Below, piece after piece: positions 19,698 through 28,726 of a stretch of DNA of 64,000 nt. The stretch's first letter is position 1, and every line of letters begins with the position of its first letter. This DNA is from Planctomycetota bacterium. Its GTDB lineage: Bacteria > Planctomycetota > UBA1135 > GCA-002686595. A model generated the notes under the pieces. That model did no database searches, had not been told where the DNA came from, and saw nothing but the letters and a program-made list of their open reading frames with translations. The DNA lies in the NCBI GenBank assembly GCA_016779205.1, contig JADHOC010000018.1:46292-110291 (forward strand). Reading direction: 5' to 3'. A program made the translations under genes and the position numbers.

Positions 19698-20330
19698 TCA
19701 GTGGTCTCCGGTGGATCTGTTGGTCGCGTCGCTGGCAGCACTCGCTGCCGAAACATCAGAAGCCGCGCCCGGCTCACTGACGGAGTCGTTCATGAGCTCG
19801 TGAAGCGGAACCGTTCCGCTCACCGATTCGGAGGCGGCCGATTCGGCCGCACCCTTGCTCTCTTGTTGCCCTCCCGCGAGAGGCGCGGGCGGTTGCACGT
19901 TGTCGGATCGGCCCATCTCCCGGAGCAGCCGTTGGAGGCGCTCGACGGCGACCTCGAGCGGCAGGTTGACGCTCGAGGGGTCGACCTCCGGCTCCAGGAC
20001 AGCGAGGACGTTGGCGCCGGGTCCCAGCTGGACCACGAGGGAACCCTCGGAGGCCACCATCGAGAACCGCTTCTCGAACTCCCAGCCGACTCCACCGCTC
20101 GTCCGCGCGAGGTCGTCGATCCAACTCGCAGCGAAGGCCACGATCGAGGACGCGTCCACGCGGTCGCGGTCCACCGCGTCCACGGGCCCGGCGCATGAGG
20201 TGATGTCCAGCCAGGCGCCAGTGGCGGCGTCGGCCTCGAGGATGCAGAGCGGGAGGCCGTCGCAGCTGAAGATCGCCGCGACGCGCACGCCGGGCTGGCC
20301 GGTCACCGAGTCAAGGACGTCTCTCATCAT
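19698..20330 (-). CDS. Roadblock-like protein
   Basis: A 210-residue protein. Residues 1-140 look like a divergent roadblock domain: MMRDVLDSVTGQPGVRVAAIF, a CDGLPLCIL strand, a helix SIVAFAASWIDDLARTSGG, and GSLVVQLGPGANVLAVLEPE. The last 70 residues are Ser/Ala/Glu-rich and probably disordered. Its start overlaps the stop of the upstream TPR gene (ATGA) and its stop is one base before the GTPase start, so the three are translationally coupled. It could be a second partner or regulator of the GTPase. The fold call is by pattern only. Confidence 0.75.
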   Translation of the reverse strand: MMRDVLDSVTGQPGVRVAAIFSCDGLPLCILEADAATGAWLDITSCAGPVDAVDRDRVDASSIVAFAASWIDDLARTSGGVGWEFEKRFSMVASEGSLVVQLGPGANVLAVLEPEVDPSSVNLPLEVAVERLQRLLREMGRSDNVQPPAPLAGGQQESKGAAESAASESVSGTVPLHELMNDSVSEPGAASDVSAASAASDATNRSTGDH

Positions 20331-21391
20331 GCCGCTTCCTCCACGGCGGGGCTCCCGACGAGCTCGTCCATCAGACGGCTCGACGTTCCGGTGAGGTTGC
20401 GGGCCGCCCAGACGGCCGCCGTTCCGTTCGACCCCGTCTTGAGGAAGAGGGAGCCTCCGCTCCCCTCGCAGCGCAGTTCGTTCGGGGTCCCCAGCAGGAG
20501 CTTGCGAGAGGAGCTCCTCGTCACGGAGACAACGTCCCGGATCGCCCGGGCGGAGCGATCCGCGCTGGCGCCCTGCGCTCCCTGGACCAGCGCTGTGTTC
20601 CCTCGCAGGAAGAAGGCGACATGAACGTCATCACGGCCCGCCAGCTCGAGGAGACCCGGCCGGACCTGGTCTCGATCGAGCCCGTCCCCTCCGTCGACCT
20701 CGTCCCCGAGGAAGCGGCCCGTGCGCTCCACGTCCGCGAGCGCCTTGGAGAGCGACCGCGAGCTGGCGCAGTTGGCCATCACGCCTCGGAAGCGCCCCTC
20801 GATGAGCCGGTTCCCCGGCATGATGTCCAGCAGACGAGCGAGGGCGATCCGGGCGTCTTCCCAGGCGCCGCAGCGCCGGGCGATCTCGAACTGGAGCCTG
20901 AAGGGTCGCGGGTCGTCCTTGAGGAGCTTGCCGGCCTCTGCCGCCAGCTGGAACGCGCGCATGCCGTCCCGGCTAAGGTGGTTGCCGAAGTACAGCTCGC
21001 CGAAGGCCGCCGCCTCGAAGTAGAGCGGCTCCCCCGAATCATCGAGCTGTCGCCAGCGCCCCACATGTTCGAGGGTCGCCGCTGCCTCGCCTCGCTTGAG
21101 CATCAGCTCACAGAGCTCCCGGAAGGCTTCCGGACAGGGCGAAAGCTCCAGCTCCTCCTTGAGGCGCGAGAGGCGCTCGGTGAGCTCGGCCTGACGAACG
21201 CTGACGAGCAATCGCTGAAGCGCGGCGCTCCCAGGGAAGCGCTCGACGGCTTCTCGACAGCACTCGAGAGCCGCGGCGGCGTCACCGGACTCCACCATCC
21301 TCCGAACGCGCCGCGCGGCGACCTCGGGAGTCGACGTCCGCAGCGACGCGATGCCTGCGACGCGCGTCCACATTCCTTGAATGAAGCCCAT
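20327..21391 (-). CDS. Helical-repeat (TPR-like) protein with C-terminal roadblock-like domain
   Basis: About 354 residues from MGFIQGMW (start at 21391, 11 bases after the upstream stop; ATG 21424 is an alternative that would overlap the upstream gene). The first two thirds hold TPR-like helices (RMVESGDAAAALECCREAVERFPGS, a LMLKRGEAAATLEHV helix, and ARIALARLLDIMPGN). The last 110 residues (VHVAFFLRGNTALVQG, ARAIRDVVSVTRSSSRKLL, GGSLFLKTGSNGTAAVWAA) resemble a roadblock fold. An adaptor linking helical repeats to the GTPase module is a reasonable inference. Overlaps the next gene by four bases. Confidence 0.75.
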   Translation of the reverse strand: MGFIQGMWTRVAGIASLRTSTPEVAARRVRRMVESGDAAAALECCREAVERFPGSAALQRLLVSVRQAELTERLSRLKEELELSPCPEAFRELCELMLKRGEAAATLEHVGRWRQLDDSGEPLYFEAAAFGELYFGNHLSRDGMRAFQLAAEAGKLLKDDPRPFRLQFEIARRCGAWEDARIALARLLDIMPGNRLIEGRFRGVMANCASSRSLSKALADVERTGRFLGDEVDGGDGLDRDQVRPGLLELAGRDDVHVAFFLRGNTALVQGAQGASADRSARAIRDVVSVTRSSSRKLLLGTPNELRCEGSGGSLFLKTGSNGTAAVWAARNLTGTSSRLMDELVGSPAVEEAA

Positions 21392-21402
21392 GGGATCCAC
21401 GC

Positions 21403-21957
21403 TCAGCGGCGCTTCGCCTCCCACTCCTCGAGCGCCTTGATGTCCAGGCGCGTCTGCTCCCTGTGAGGCCAGGGTCCTCCGGAGAACCCGACCGGCCCGA
21501 CGGCGTCCGAGATCCGCAGCGCGGCCCGGAAGTGACGGATCGCCTCCCTGTAACGGCCGCGCTCCACGGAGGCGAGCCCGCGCATGCGCTCCAGCTCGGC
21601 CTCTTCACGGCTCTGCTGCAGAGCACGGTCGGACTCTGCGGCGCGGGCCTCGGAGGCCCGTCGAAGCTCGGCGATTGCCAGGGTGAGGTTGGTCAGCTCA
21701 CTCCGCACTCCGAACGCTCCCGTCCAGAAGTGGTGGGTCCGAGCGATGCCCTCGAGGGCGGCCTGGCGCGCCTCCATTGCGGCGAGATCCCCCACCTGCG
21801 CCTCGGCGACCGCGCCCACCTTGCGGTGGATCTTGACCTCTCGGGTGACCCCGAGAGTGAGGATCGTCGAGAGCACCGTGCACCCGAGAACCAGGTGCAC
21901 CATGCGGCGCCGATTGGCTGCGCGACGGAGGTCCTCGAAGTTGGCGTCTCGAATCAT
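21403..21957 (-). CDS. Single-pass membrane protein with coiled coil, first gene of the MglA operon
   Basis: A 184-residue product read from MIRDANFEDL (21957); the frame extends further upstream but that sequence is arginine/glycine-rich and looks non-coding. One transmembrane helix near residues 22-42 (MVHLVLGCTVLSTILTLGV), then a long charged helix (AMEARQAALEGIA, ELRRASEARAAESDRALQQSREEAELERM) consistent with a coiled coil, and a TPR-like hairpin SVERGRYREAIRHFRAAL. No family recognised. It precedes the TPR gene by 11 bases and is probably co-transcribed. Confidence 0.65.
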   Translation of the reverse strand: MIRDANFEDLRRAANRRRMVHLVLGCTVLSTILTLGVTREVKIHRKVGAVAEAQVGDLAAMEARQAALEGIARTHHFWTGAFGVRSELTNLTLAIAELRRASEARAAESDRALQQSREEAELERMRGLASVERGRYREAIRHFRAALRISDAVGPVGFSGGPWPHREQTRLDIKALEEWEAKRR

Positions 21958-22076
21958 CTGGCAGAGGGGGATTTTTCCGCCGGTGGCGGCATAGGGGTTA
22001 TCGAGCGTCGCCCGCGCGGATCTGTACGGGAATCGTGGATGCCCGAACAACACCGCTCCCGAGGGCCGCCCCACGA

Positions 22077-22111
22077 AGAAGGGGTCCGGAAAAGAATTCC
22101 GGACCCCTTCT
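22077..22111 (-). terminator. Hairpin downstream of the Ig-like lipoprotein gene
   Basis: Perfect inverted repeat of 15 bp (22077-22091 with 22097-22111) around the loop AAGAA, ending 22 bases past the stop of the giant lipoprotein gene. It lacks a clear T-run on the minus strand. Confidence 0.55.
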
Positions 22112-22133
22112 CCAGGTCGAGGCGGCAGGGGCC

Positions 22134-25100
22134 TCAGTTGGCCGGCGCGATCGCCAGGGTCCCGGCGGCGTTGCCCGCCGGGTCCGTGAGGCCAGCATTG
22201 AGAATGACCGTCTCGCCAGCGCCCAGCGCCTCCGAGAGGGTCAGGCGCACGTGATCCACACCGATCGCGTCCGCGGCGGTCACCGTCGCGGTACCGGAGG
22301 TGGTCCAGTTCCCCACCGTGGCGGCGTAGGCGTAGTCGATGCCCTCGGTGAATTCGACGTCGACGGTCGTGCCGGCCGCGTCCCACCAGAGGTTGTTCAC
22401 GCCAGCGCTGATCGCCGGGATCACCGAGTCCCCGCCGGCAACGGCGGCGGAGGCCGTCGGTCCCGCGAGAGCGTTCCCGGCGAAGTCCGCCAGGTTCTCC
22501 ATGGTCGTGACGACCGAGGCGCCCTCCAGCATGTCATCCACCAGCAGGCGGACCGTGTTCGTGCCGCTGTCGTAGATCACTCCGAGGAGCCGGAGCTCAT
22601 CCGCCCCGGAGCTGACCACGTAGTTGGTGCTGATCGTCGCGATGGCCGGATCGAGGGGCTCATCGAAGAGCACGTCGATGTAGTCCCCGCCGAAGCCCGG
22701 CGTGATCACGGACGTCGAAGACACCACCGTGGGCTCGCTCAGGTCCGAGGTGACGGACAGGAGCACCGGACCCGCGGATGCGTTTCCGGCCGTGTCCACG
22801 ACCGCCGCGTTCACGTCGATGTCGAACCCAGGCGTGACCGTGACCCCGCTGAAGGTCAGCTGGACAACGCGCGGGTCCACCAGCACGGCCGTCGTGGCGG
22901 CGGTGCCGTTGTAGACGTAGTTCGCCGCCGTGGCGCCCGCCGTCGCGTCGACGCTCTCGCTGAAGATCACGAAGGCGTTCTCCGTCGAGGAGGGGTCGAT
23001 CAGCGCCTGGGAACCGACGGCCGTGGGGCCCGCGACCGTATCGCCGCTCACCGCCACTGACGGGCCGGCATCCGGGACCGTGAGGGCGACGCCGAACTGG
23101 GTCCGGAGCGGGCGCTCAGCGGCGACCTCCAGCGTCAGCTCATACGTCTCGGTGCTGGAGAGGTTGACCGCGCTCCCTGCCGTGAAGGTGATGGTCACGG
23201 TGTCGTTTCCATCGAAGCTGAAGTCCGCGCCCGCGAGGGAGACGGGGTTCGCGAACGAATCAGCGCAGCTGTAGCTGGACGGGTCGGTGATCCCCCACGC
23301 AGACATGGGGTGGTTGAAGGTGGCCACGACCTGGTCGTTACCAGCACCCTCGACGGCGTTGAATTGCACCGAGGCGATGGCCGGGGTGTCGGTGACCTCG
23401 GTCTGGAAGCTCGCTCCGAGGACCGGGAACAGGACGTTGCCCGCGAGGTCCACGAGGCCCACGACATCGATGGTCGAGAGCGGGTCGATCACCGCGCCGA
23501 ACGTGAGGGTCACGCCGAGCCCGCCGGCGATCTCCGTGGCCGAGAGCGGGGCAAGCGGCGTGCCGGTACTGGCGTCCGTCAGGGTGTACCGGACACCAGC
23601 GGGGTTGCCGACCGCGTCATAGAGGTCGGTGAGCCGTCGCATGGGCTCGGAGAACCGGAGCGTGAGCTCGTCCCCGGCGCCGCTCGCGACGATGAAGGCC
23701 GACTCGAGGGCCGGGCGGTTGGACTCGCCGACCACGGTGGTCGCGATCGCGTCCGGCCCGATGGTGTTGCCGCCGAGGTCGCGGACCCCGGTGAAGCTCA
23801 CCTGCGCGTCGAAGGAACGGATCAGCGCCGCGGCGCCCGGTGCGTTAAGCACCAGCGTCGCAACGCCCCCCGAGGTGGAGTAGCTGACCGTGGACCCGGT
23901 GAGGTCGATCGGATTCCCCACGGGGGACTCGAGCGTCCAGTTGCTCACGTCCTCGACGTCTGCGGGGAACATGTCGTCGTCGAAGAGGACGGCGACCTGG
24001 TCGTTCTCGGCGCCCTCCACGGCCGTGCCCGACGCCGCGATCGAGGTCGGGGCGACCACATCAGTGGAGGGGAAGGCTGTGGGGCCGAAGGGGGCCCCGA
24101 GGTCGTTGCCGGCCGGGTCACTCACCGCCTGGGCCACCGTGAGGGTGTAGTCGCCAGGAAGCGCCACATCGTCGGTCTGGAGACGGACGATGTTGCCCGC
24201 CACGACCGTCGCGCTGTCGACCGTGAGGGCGGGCGTGAAGGTGTAGTTGGCCGTGTTCGTGGCGGTCGTGGGGTCAATGTCCTCGGTGAAGACCACATCC
24301 ACGGTCTTACCGGAGAGGTCCGCGACGCGGTTCTGAGTAAGGGACGACACACCGGGCGTGTCGTCGTCGCCAGCGGCCGTGGCCTGCGGGGCCGGAAGCG
24401 AGAATGTCTCTCCGTCCACGTCCACAGCGCCAGAGGCAGCGAGGTCGCCCGTCGTCCCGTTCGCGACGTCGAAGTCGAGGTCGATGGTCAGCGTCCGGCT
24501 CAGGAGGTCGTAGCTGAGCGTCTGCGTCGAGAGGTCGACCAGGCCGACACCTCCCACGTTCAGCTCCCACCGGTCGAAGTTCGCGGCCGTGTCAGGGTCA
24601 AGCGCCTGGGAGGTGCTGGCGATGACGCGGTCGTTGGCAACGCCCTCGACCGTCTCGAAGGTCACGGTGGTGAACGCGTTGACCGGCACGCTGCCAGCGA
24701 CGATGGCGCTGGTGATGGGAGCCAACGGGTTACCGTGCGCGTCGACGACGCCAGCGAGGGCGATCTGGTCAAGGCCAGGCACCACGGGACGACTGAACGT
24801 CACGCGGAGCTGGGTGTCGTCGCCGGCCTCGAAATCGACGCTCGTGGGCATCGTCACGCCCTGGGCGTTGACGTGGTCCACGACGGTGAAGTTGGAGGGA
24901 AGCGCTCCGAAGACCGGGCTGACCGGCTCGTTGAAGTCAAAGACCAGCACGCGACCGAACTCGTCACCCAGGGTGAGCGGGTCGAGGTCCTGGGTCACCG
25001 AGGCGACCGTCGGGGCTGCCGTGTCTCCCGTGGCCGTCCCCGTCAATGCGTTGCTCCCCACCGACGTCGCCGCGACGGTCTCGACGTCGCAGCTGAGCGT

Positions 25101-25844
25101 GAAGGAGGCGTGGAGGTTGGCGAAGCGGCCGAGCGTGAACGTTGCGATCTGCGTCGCGTTGTCGAGCGCGATGGTCGACCCGGCGAGGTCGAGGGTGGTG
25201 CCGTCGACGGAGAGGGTCCAGTTGGAGATGTCCTCTGCAGAGGACTCCAGCACCCGCGGGCCGGAGTAGAACTGAACGGAGACGGTGTCACCGCCGAGCG
25301 TCGTGTCGGACGTGTCCTGGGTCGCACCGAGGATCGTGAAGGCCGGGTTCCTCGAGTCCGTCGAGGTCACGTCGCGCCACTCGTCGCTGATGCCGGCAAC
25401 ACCGACGAAGCGAACCTGGTGATCGGGAGAGACGACACCGTCGAAGGCGATGGAGAACGTGGAGCCCGTGACCGCCACCGTGACTGCGGTCTGCGCGCCC
25501 GATGCCTCAACCGAGGCCGGAGTGATCGTGCCGTCGAACCCCTCGAGGGTCGTGACGATCGTCTGGCCGGCAGGGTCCAGGGTGAGGTTCTGCACCATCC
25601 CGCTGGTCGTGACGGGAGTCGCGTCGCTCGAGGAAGAGCAGGCGGGGAGCGCCGCAGCGGCGAGGACGAGGAGCGCGAGACGGACCTTGTTGGCAAGGGC
25701 CGCAACGGCGGCGGCAGGCGTAGTGGGGAGATTCACGGTCTTGGGCGCCACGGGGCGGACGCATGCGGGGAAACGAGACTCTTGGTGGGTATGGACGGCT
25801 CGCAAACTCGCAGGCCGTCCGCGATTCCCTATCGAGCCATTCAT
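22134..25844 (-). CDS. Giant surface lipoprotein with about ten Ig-like/SwmB-type repeats
   Basis: Up to 1236 residues. A GTG at 25736 would start the protein at VNLPTTPAA and put a type II signal peptide (LLVLAAAALPAC, then SSSSDA) close to the N-terminus; ATG 25844 adds 36 residues before it, so the GTG may be the true start. The mature protein is a string of about ten repeats of roughly 110 residues, each with a motif such as VDVVFTEDIDPTTATNTANY, VLFDEPLDPAIATISTNY or VEFTEGIDYAYAATVGNW, ending in a phrase like DPAGNDLG or DLAGNVLFP. These resemble calcium-type bacterial Ig-like domains found in surface adhesins and envelope proteins. Cysteine is almost absent. Function unknown; adhesion or surface structure is likely. 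Confidence 0.85.
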   Translation of the reverse strand: MNGSIGNRGRPASLRAVHTHQESRFPACVRPVAPKTVNLPTTPAAAVAALANKVRLALLVLAAAALPACSSSSDATPVTTSGMVQNLTLDPAGQTIVTTLEGFDGTITPASVEASGAQTAVTVAVTGSTFSIAFDGVVSPDHQVRFVGVAGISDEWRDVTSTDSRNPAFTILGATQDTSDTTLGGDTVSVQFYSGPRVLESSAEDISNWTLSVDGTTLDLAGSTIALDNATQIATFTLGRFANLHASFTLSCDVETVAATSVGSNALTGTATGDTAAPTVASVTQDLDPLTLGDEFGRVLVFDFNEPVSPVFGALPSNFTVVDHVNAQGVTMPTSVDFEAGDDTQLRVTFSRPVVPGLDQIALAGVVDAHGNPLAPITSAIVAGSVPVNAFTTVTFETVEGVANDRVIASTSQALDPDTAANFDRWELNVGGVGLVDLSTQTLSYDLLSRTLTIDLDFDVANGTTGDLAASGAVDVDGETFSLPAPQATAAGDDDTPGVSSLTQNRVADLSGKTVDVVFTEDIDPTTATNTANYTFTPALTVDSATVVAGNIVRLQTDDVALPGDYTLTVAQAVSDPAGNDLGAPFGPTAFPSTDVVAPTSIAASGTAVEGAENDQVAVLFDDDMFPADVEDVSNWTLESPVGNPIDLTGSTVSYSTSGGVATLVLNAPGAAALIRSFDAQVSFTGVRDLGGNTIGPDAIATTVVGESNRPALESAFIVASGAGDELTLRFSEPMRRLTDLYDAVGNPAGVRYTLTDASTGTPLAPLSATEIAGGLGVTLTFGAVIDPLSTIDVVGLVDLAGNVLFPVLGASFQTEVTDTPAIASVQFNAVEGAGNDQVVATFNHPMSAWGITDPSSYSCADSFANPVSLAGADFSFDGNDTVTITFTAGSAVNLSSTETYELTLEVAAERPLRTQFGVALTVPDAGPSVAVSGDTVAGPTAVGSQALIDPSSTENAFVIFSESVDATAGATAANYVYNGTAATTAVLVDPRVVQLTFSGVTVTPGFDIDVNAAVVDTAGNASAGPVLLSVTSDLSEPTVVSSTSVITPGFGGDYIDVLFDEPLDPAIATISTNYVVSSGADELRLLGVIYDSGTNTVRLLVDDMLEGASVVTTMENLADFAGNALAGPTASAAVAGGDSVIPAISAGVNNLWWDAAGTTVDVEFTEGIDYAYAATVGNWTTSGTATVTAADAIGVDHVRLTLSEALGAGETVILNAGLTDPAGNAAGTLAIAPAN

Positions 25845-26026
25845 AGGGAAGACCTTGAGCAGAAGTTCGGCGCTGGCCCTGGCGGCCCCGTCAGACGGTG
25901 ACCACCGGGAACGGGCACACGGAAAAGTCTTCCGCCTCCGCCTCCCCCCGCCTGGCGGAGGGGCCTACCGGGCAGGCGTGGGCCGGGGTCGCTCCGCGGG
26001 CCCCAGCTGGGGTCCGCCCCAACGCC

Positions 26027-27193
26027 TCAGAGGTTGCCCAGCCGGATGGCGCCGGTCGGGCATGCCCTCACGCAGGACTGATCCCGGGTGCAGTCGTAAT
26101 TGAAGGGCTTCTTGACCACCGCCGTATCTCCCCGCGCCTCGAAGCCGCCCGTCGCGCAGGTCATCTCACACACCCCGCAGCCGATGCAGGCCGCTGGGTC
26201 GAGACGGAGGCTCACGTACTCGTGCGCGGTGACGGGGCAAGCGACGCCATCTGGCAGGTCACTCCGGACGAGCCCCCGGGTCATCGGGTGGGACGTGACG
26301 GCCCGCGTGGCCTCGCGGTAACCTGCCTCCACGAGCTCGTGGACGCGATCGAAGTCGAAGCGGTCCATGTCCCTGATCTTGGGCTGGACGAGGCACACCT
26401 CGTCCGACACCTGCCCGTGGAGCGAGTGCTCCATGATCACGTTCTCCACGATGTCGAAGGCCCGGAACAGGGTCGAGACGGCGTGGGACCGGTAGTTGGG
26501 GACCCGGTGGCTCGGCTTCACCGTGAGGTCAATGGCGATGATGCGCCGCGGCTTGAGCAGCTTGGCGAAGCGCAGCGGGAGGGCGTCGGTGATGCCGCCG
26601 TCCATGAAGTGTCGCCCCTTCCATGAGAGGGGTTCGAAGACCCCAGGGAGGGCGCAGGAGCCGTAGATGGCCTGGATCAGGGGAATATCGCGGAACCCCC
26701 GGGTCCCGAAGAACACCGGACCGCCGGTCTCGAGGCAGACCGAATTGCAGAAGAACGGCAGGTTCAGCTCGTCGAAGTTCCGTGAGGGGATCAACCGCTC
26801 CAGGCTCTTCCGGAAGGTCTCCCCGCTGTACATGCTGGGCGCGCGGATCCCGCGGCTGAGGAACTTCGCGAAGTTGAGCCGGAAGTAGTCGTCCTTCGCG
26901 AGGCTGGGGAGGACCTCCCCCATCTCGGCGGGGCTCATGGAGCTCGCGTAGAGGGCGCCGATGAGGGAGCCGATGCTGGTCCCCACGATCGCGTCCACGC
27001 GGATGCCGAGATCGTCGAGCGCGCGGAGCACTCCGATGTGCGCCATGCCCCTCATCGCCCCGCCCCCGAGGACGAGGACCGTGTCCAGCTCGGGGAGCGA
27101 ATCCAGGCTCGGCCCGTGCCCGTCTGCGTCGCCCATGGGGGTCAGCAGCGGATCAGGTTCCTGGGAGAAGGGGCCGCCGGCGTTCTGGATCAT
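26027..27193 (-). CDS. Patatin-like phospholipase fused to a C-terminal 2[4Fe-4S]-type ferredoxin domain
   Basis: A 388-residue protein. Residues about 38-310 form a patatin hydrolase: oxyanion loop GGGAMRG (43-49), nucleophile elbow GTSIGS with Ser73, and the catalytic aspartate in FMDGG. Residues about 320-388 are ferredoxin-like: CIGCGVCEMTC (CxxCxxCxxxC) and CTRDQSCVRACP, which reads CxxDxxCxxxCP. An Asp replaces the second cysteine of the second cluster motif, as in some known ferredoxins with a labile site. There is no signal peptide. The lipase family hydrolyses acyl esters; why it should carry iron-sulfur clusters is not known. ATG at 27134 would shorten the N-terminus. Confidence 0.9.
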   Translation of the reverse strand: MIQNAGGPFSQEPDPLLTPMGDADGHGPSLDSLPELDTVLVLGGGAMRGMAHIGVLRALDDLGIRVDAIVGTSIGSLIGALYASSMSPAEMGEVLPSLAKDDYFRLNFAKFLSRGIRAPSMYSGETFRKSLERLIPSRNFDELNLPFFCNSVCLETGGPVFFGTRGFRDIPLIQAIYGSCALPGVFEPLSWKGRHFMDGGITDALPLRFAKLLKPRRIIAIDLTVKPSHRVPNYRSHAVSTLFRAFDIVENVIMEHSLHGQVSDEVCLVQPKIRDMDRFDFDRVHELVEAGYREATRAVTSHPMTRGLVRSDLPDGVACPVTAHEYVSLRLDPAACIGCGVCEMTCATGGFEARGDTAVVKKPFNYDCTRDQSCVRACPTGAIRLGNL

Positions 27194-27295
27194 GACGAAC
27201 GGACCCAGCGCCTCCGCGGTGGGTCCCTCACCATGAATCTTCGGCCCCCCCGCCGGCCGGCTTGAGCGAAACGCCCCGGCCTCGCCGCCGCCCGG

Positions 27296-28726
27296 TCAGG
27301 TCAGCGAGAGGGAGCCCGTGCTGTCCCCCAGGGGCCCTTCCTCCACTCCCAGGCGCTCCAGCAAGGCGAGGTGCAGGTTGTTCAGCGGGGTGTTGCGCTC
27401 GAAGGAGTGAACGCGACCGCCCCGGATCCGGGTCCGCTTCCCCGCGACGAGCGCCACCGGGAGGTCATGGTGATCGTGGCGGTTGCCGTCCGCGATGCCG
27501 CTCCCATAGACCACCATCGAGCGGTCCAGCACGGAGCCCCCTCGCTCTCGCGCGCCCTCAAGCCCTTCGACGAAGCGCCCGAAGGCCTCCATGTGAAGCC
27601 GGTTGATCGCGCCGATCTGTTCGAGCTTCTCGGGGTCTCCCTTGTGATGGCTGAGGTTGTGGTGCCCGTCTCGCGCCCCCACCTCCGGGTATCGCCTCCC
27701 GCTGCCCTCGTTCCCGAGCATGAGCGTGGCGATCCGTGTGACGTCGGTCTCGAACGCGAGTCGAATCAGAGCGCCCATCAGGTCCGCCTGCTCGGCAAAG
27801 CCCCGCGGGCCGCGCTCGGGGCGCGCGCTATCGGGGACCTCGCCCACGTGGGCCGCCCCGCCGAAGGAGAGCTGACGCTCGAGCTCCCTCAAACCCGTCT
27901 CGTACTCGTCGACGCGGGCACGATCCTCGGCCCCGAGGCGACGCTCGAGGCGACGGGACTCCTCGCGCACGAAGTCGAGCACGCTCCGCCGCTCGTTGGC
28001 GCGGCGCTCCCGAGCCTCGGCGCTACGGCCAGGGTCCCCGCCCCGGAACAGTCGATCGAAGACCCGCTGCGGGTCGCTCTCCTTGGCTGCGGGGGTCGTG
28101 GGCGACTGCCAGGAGATGTGCCCGGAGTACGCGCAGGCATATCCAGAGTCACACTGCCCCGATTGGCGGCCGGCCTCCAGCCCGAGCGAGAGTGATCGCA
28201 CGCGCGTCCTCCCGCCGACCAACCGAGCCGCCCGCTGGTCCGCAGACTCTCCGAGGCGCACCTGGCCCTCGGTCTTGAGCGGCTGAACCCCGGTCAGGTA
28301 GACCGCGGCAGCGCGGGCGTGGTCCCCGGGCCCATCGCCGTTGGCACGCGCCTTGTCCTGGGTGAGCCCGCGCAGGAGCAGCAGGTTCCGGCGCACTCCA
28401 TCCAGGGGCTCGAGCAACGGCGGGAGGTCGCCGAGAGCCGCGACCCCTGGAGCGCGGCGGCGGCGCTTGTCTCTTCCCTCGACGACCGAGTCGGCTCGCC
28501 ACCGGTCCACGTGGACGCCGTTCGGCGCGTAGACGTACACGAGGCGACGCGTGGGCGGCGCGCTGTCGAGCGGTGCCCCTGCGCTCGCCATGGCCTCGAG
28601 CCACGGCAAGGCGACCAGGGTCCCCGCACCCCGAAGGACCGCACGGCGGGGCAAGCTGATGCGCGAGACGCGGGGGCCCGCTCCCTCCAGGCCCTCGATC
28701 GAGGGGGTCGCTCCAGGATCACTCAT
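27296..28726 (-). CDS. DUF1552 family protein with Tat-like signal
   Basis: A 476-residue protein of the DUF1552 family, typical of Planctomycetota, Verrucomicrobiota and Myxococcota and nearly always encoded beside a DUF1592-type protein. N-terminal LPRRAVLRGAGTLVALPWLEAM is a twin-arginine-like signal; PNGVHVDRW, YLTGVQPLKTEG, CDSGYACAYSGHISWQ and HDHHDLPVALVAG follow. ATG 28726 was chosen for its GGAG site; it overlaps the 3' end of the DUF1592 gene by eight bases. Function is unknown; an exported complex with its partner is inferred. Confidence 0.88.
   Translation of the reverse strand: MSDPGATPSIEGLEGAGPRVSRISLPRRAVLRGAGTLVALPWLEAMASAGAPLDSAPPTRRLVYVYAPNGVHVDRWRADSVVEGRDKRRRRAPGVAALGDLPPLLEPLDGVRRNLLLLRGLTQDKARANGDGPGDHARAAAVYLTGVQPLKTEGQVRLGESADQRAARLVGGRTRVRSLSLGLEAGRQSGQCDSGYACAYSGHISWQSPTTPAAKESDPQRVFDRLFRGGDPGRSAEARERRANERRSVLDFVREESRRLERRLGAEDRARVDEYETGLRELERQLSFGGAAHVGEVPDSARPERGPRGFAEQADLMGALIRLAFETDVTRIATLMLGNEGSGRRYPEVGARDGHHNLSHHKGDPEKLEQIGAINRLHMEAFGRFVEGLEGARERGGSVLDRSMVVYGSGIADGNRHDHHDLPVALVAGKRTRIRGGRVHSFERNTPLNNLHLALLERLGVEEGPLGDSTGSLSLT

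Noticed and set aside
23310..25901. An 863-codon plus-strand frame
   Set aside because: Antisense shadow of the Ig-like lipoprotein, with no motifs of its own.
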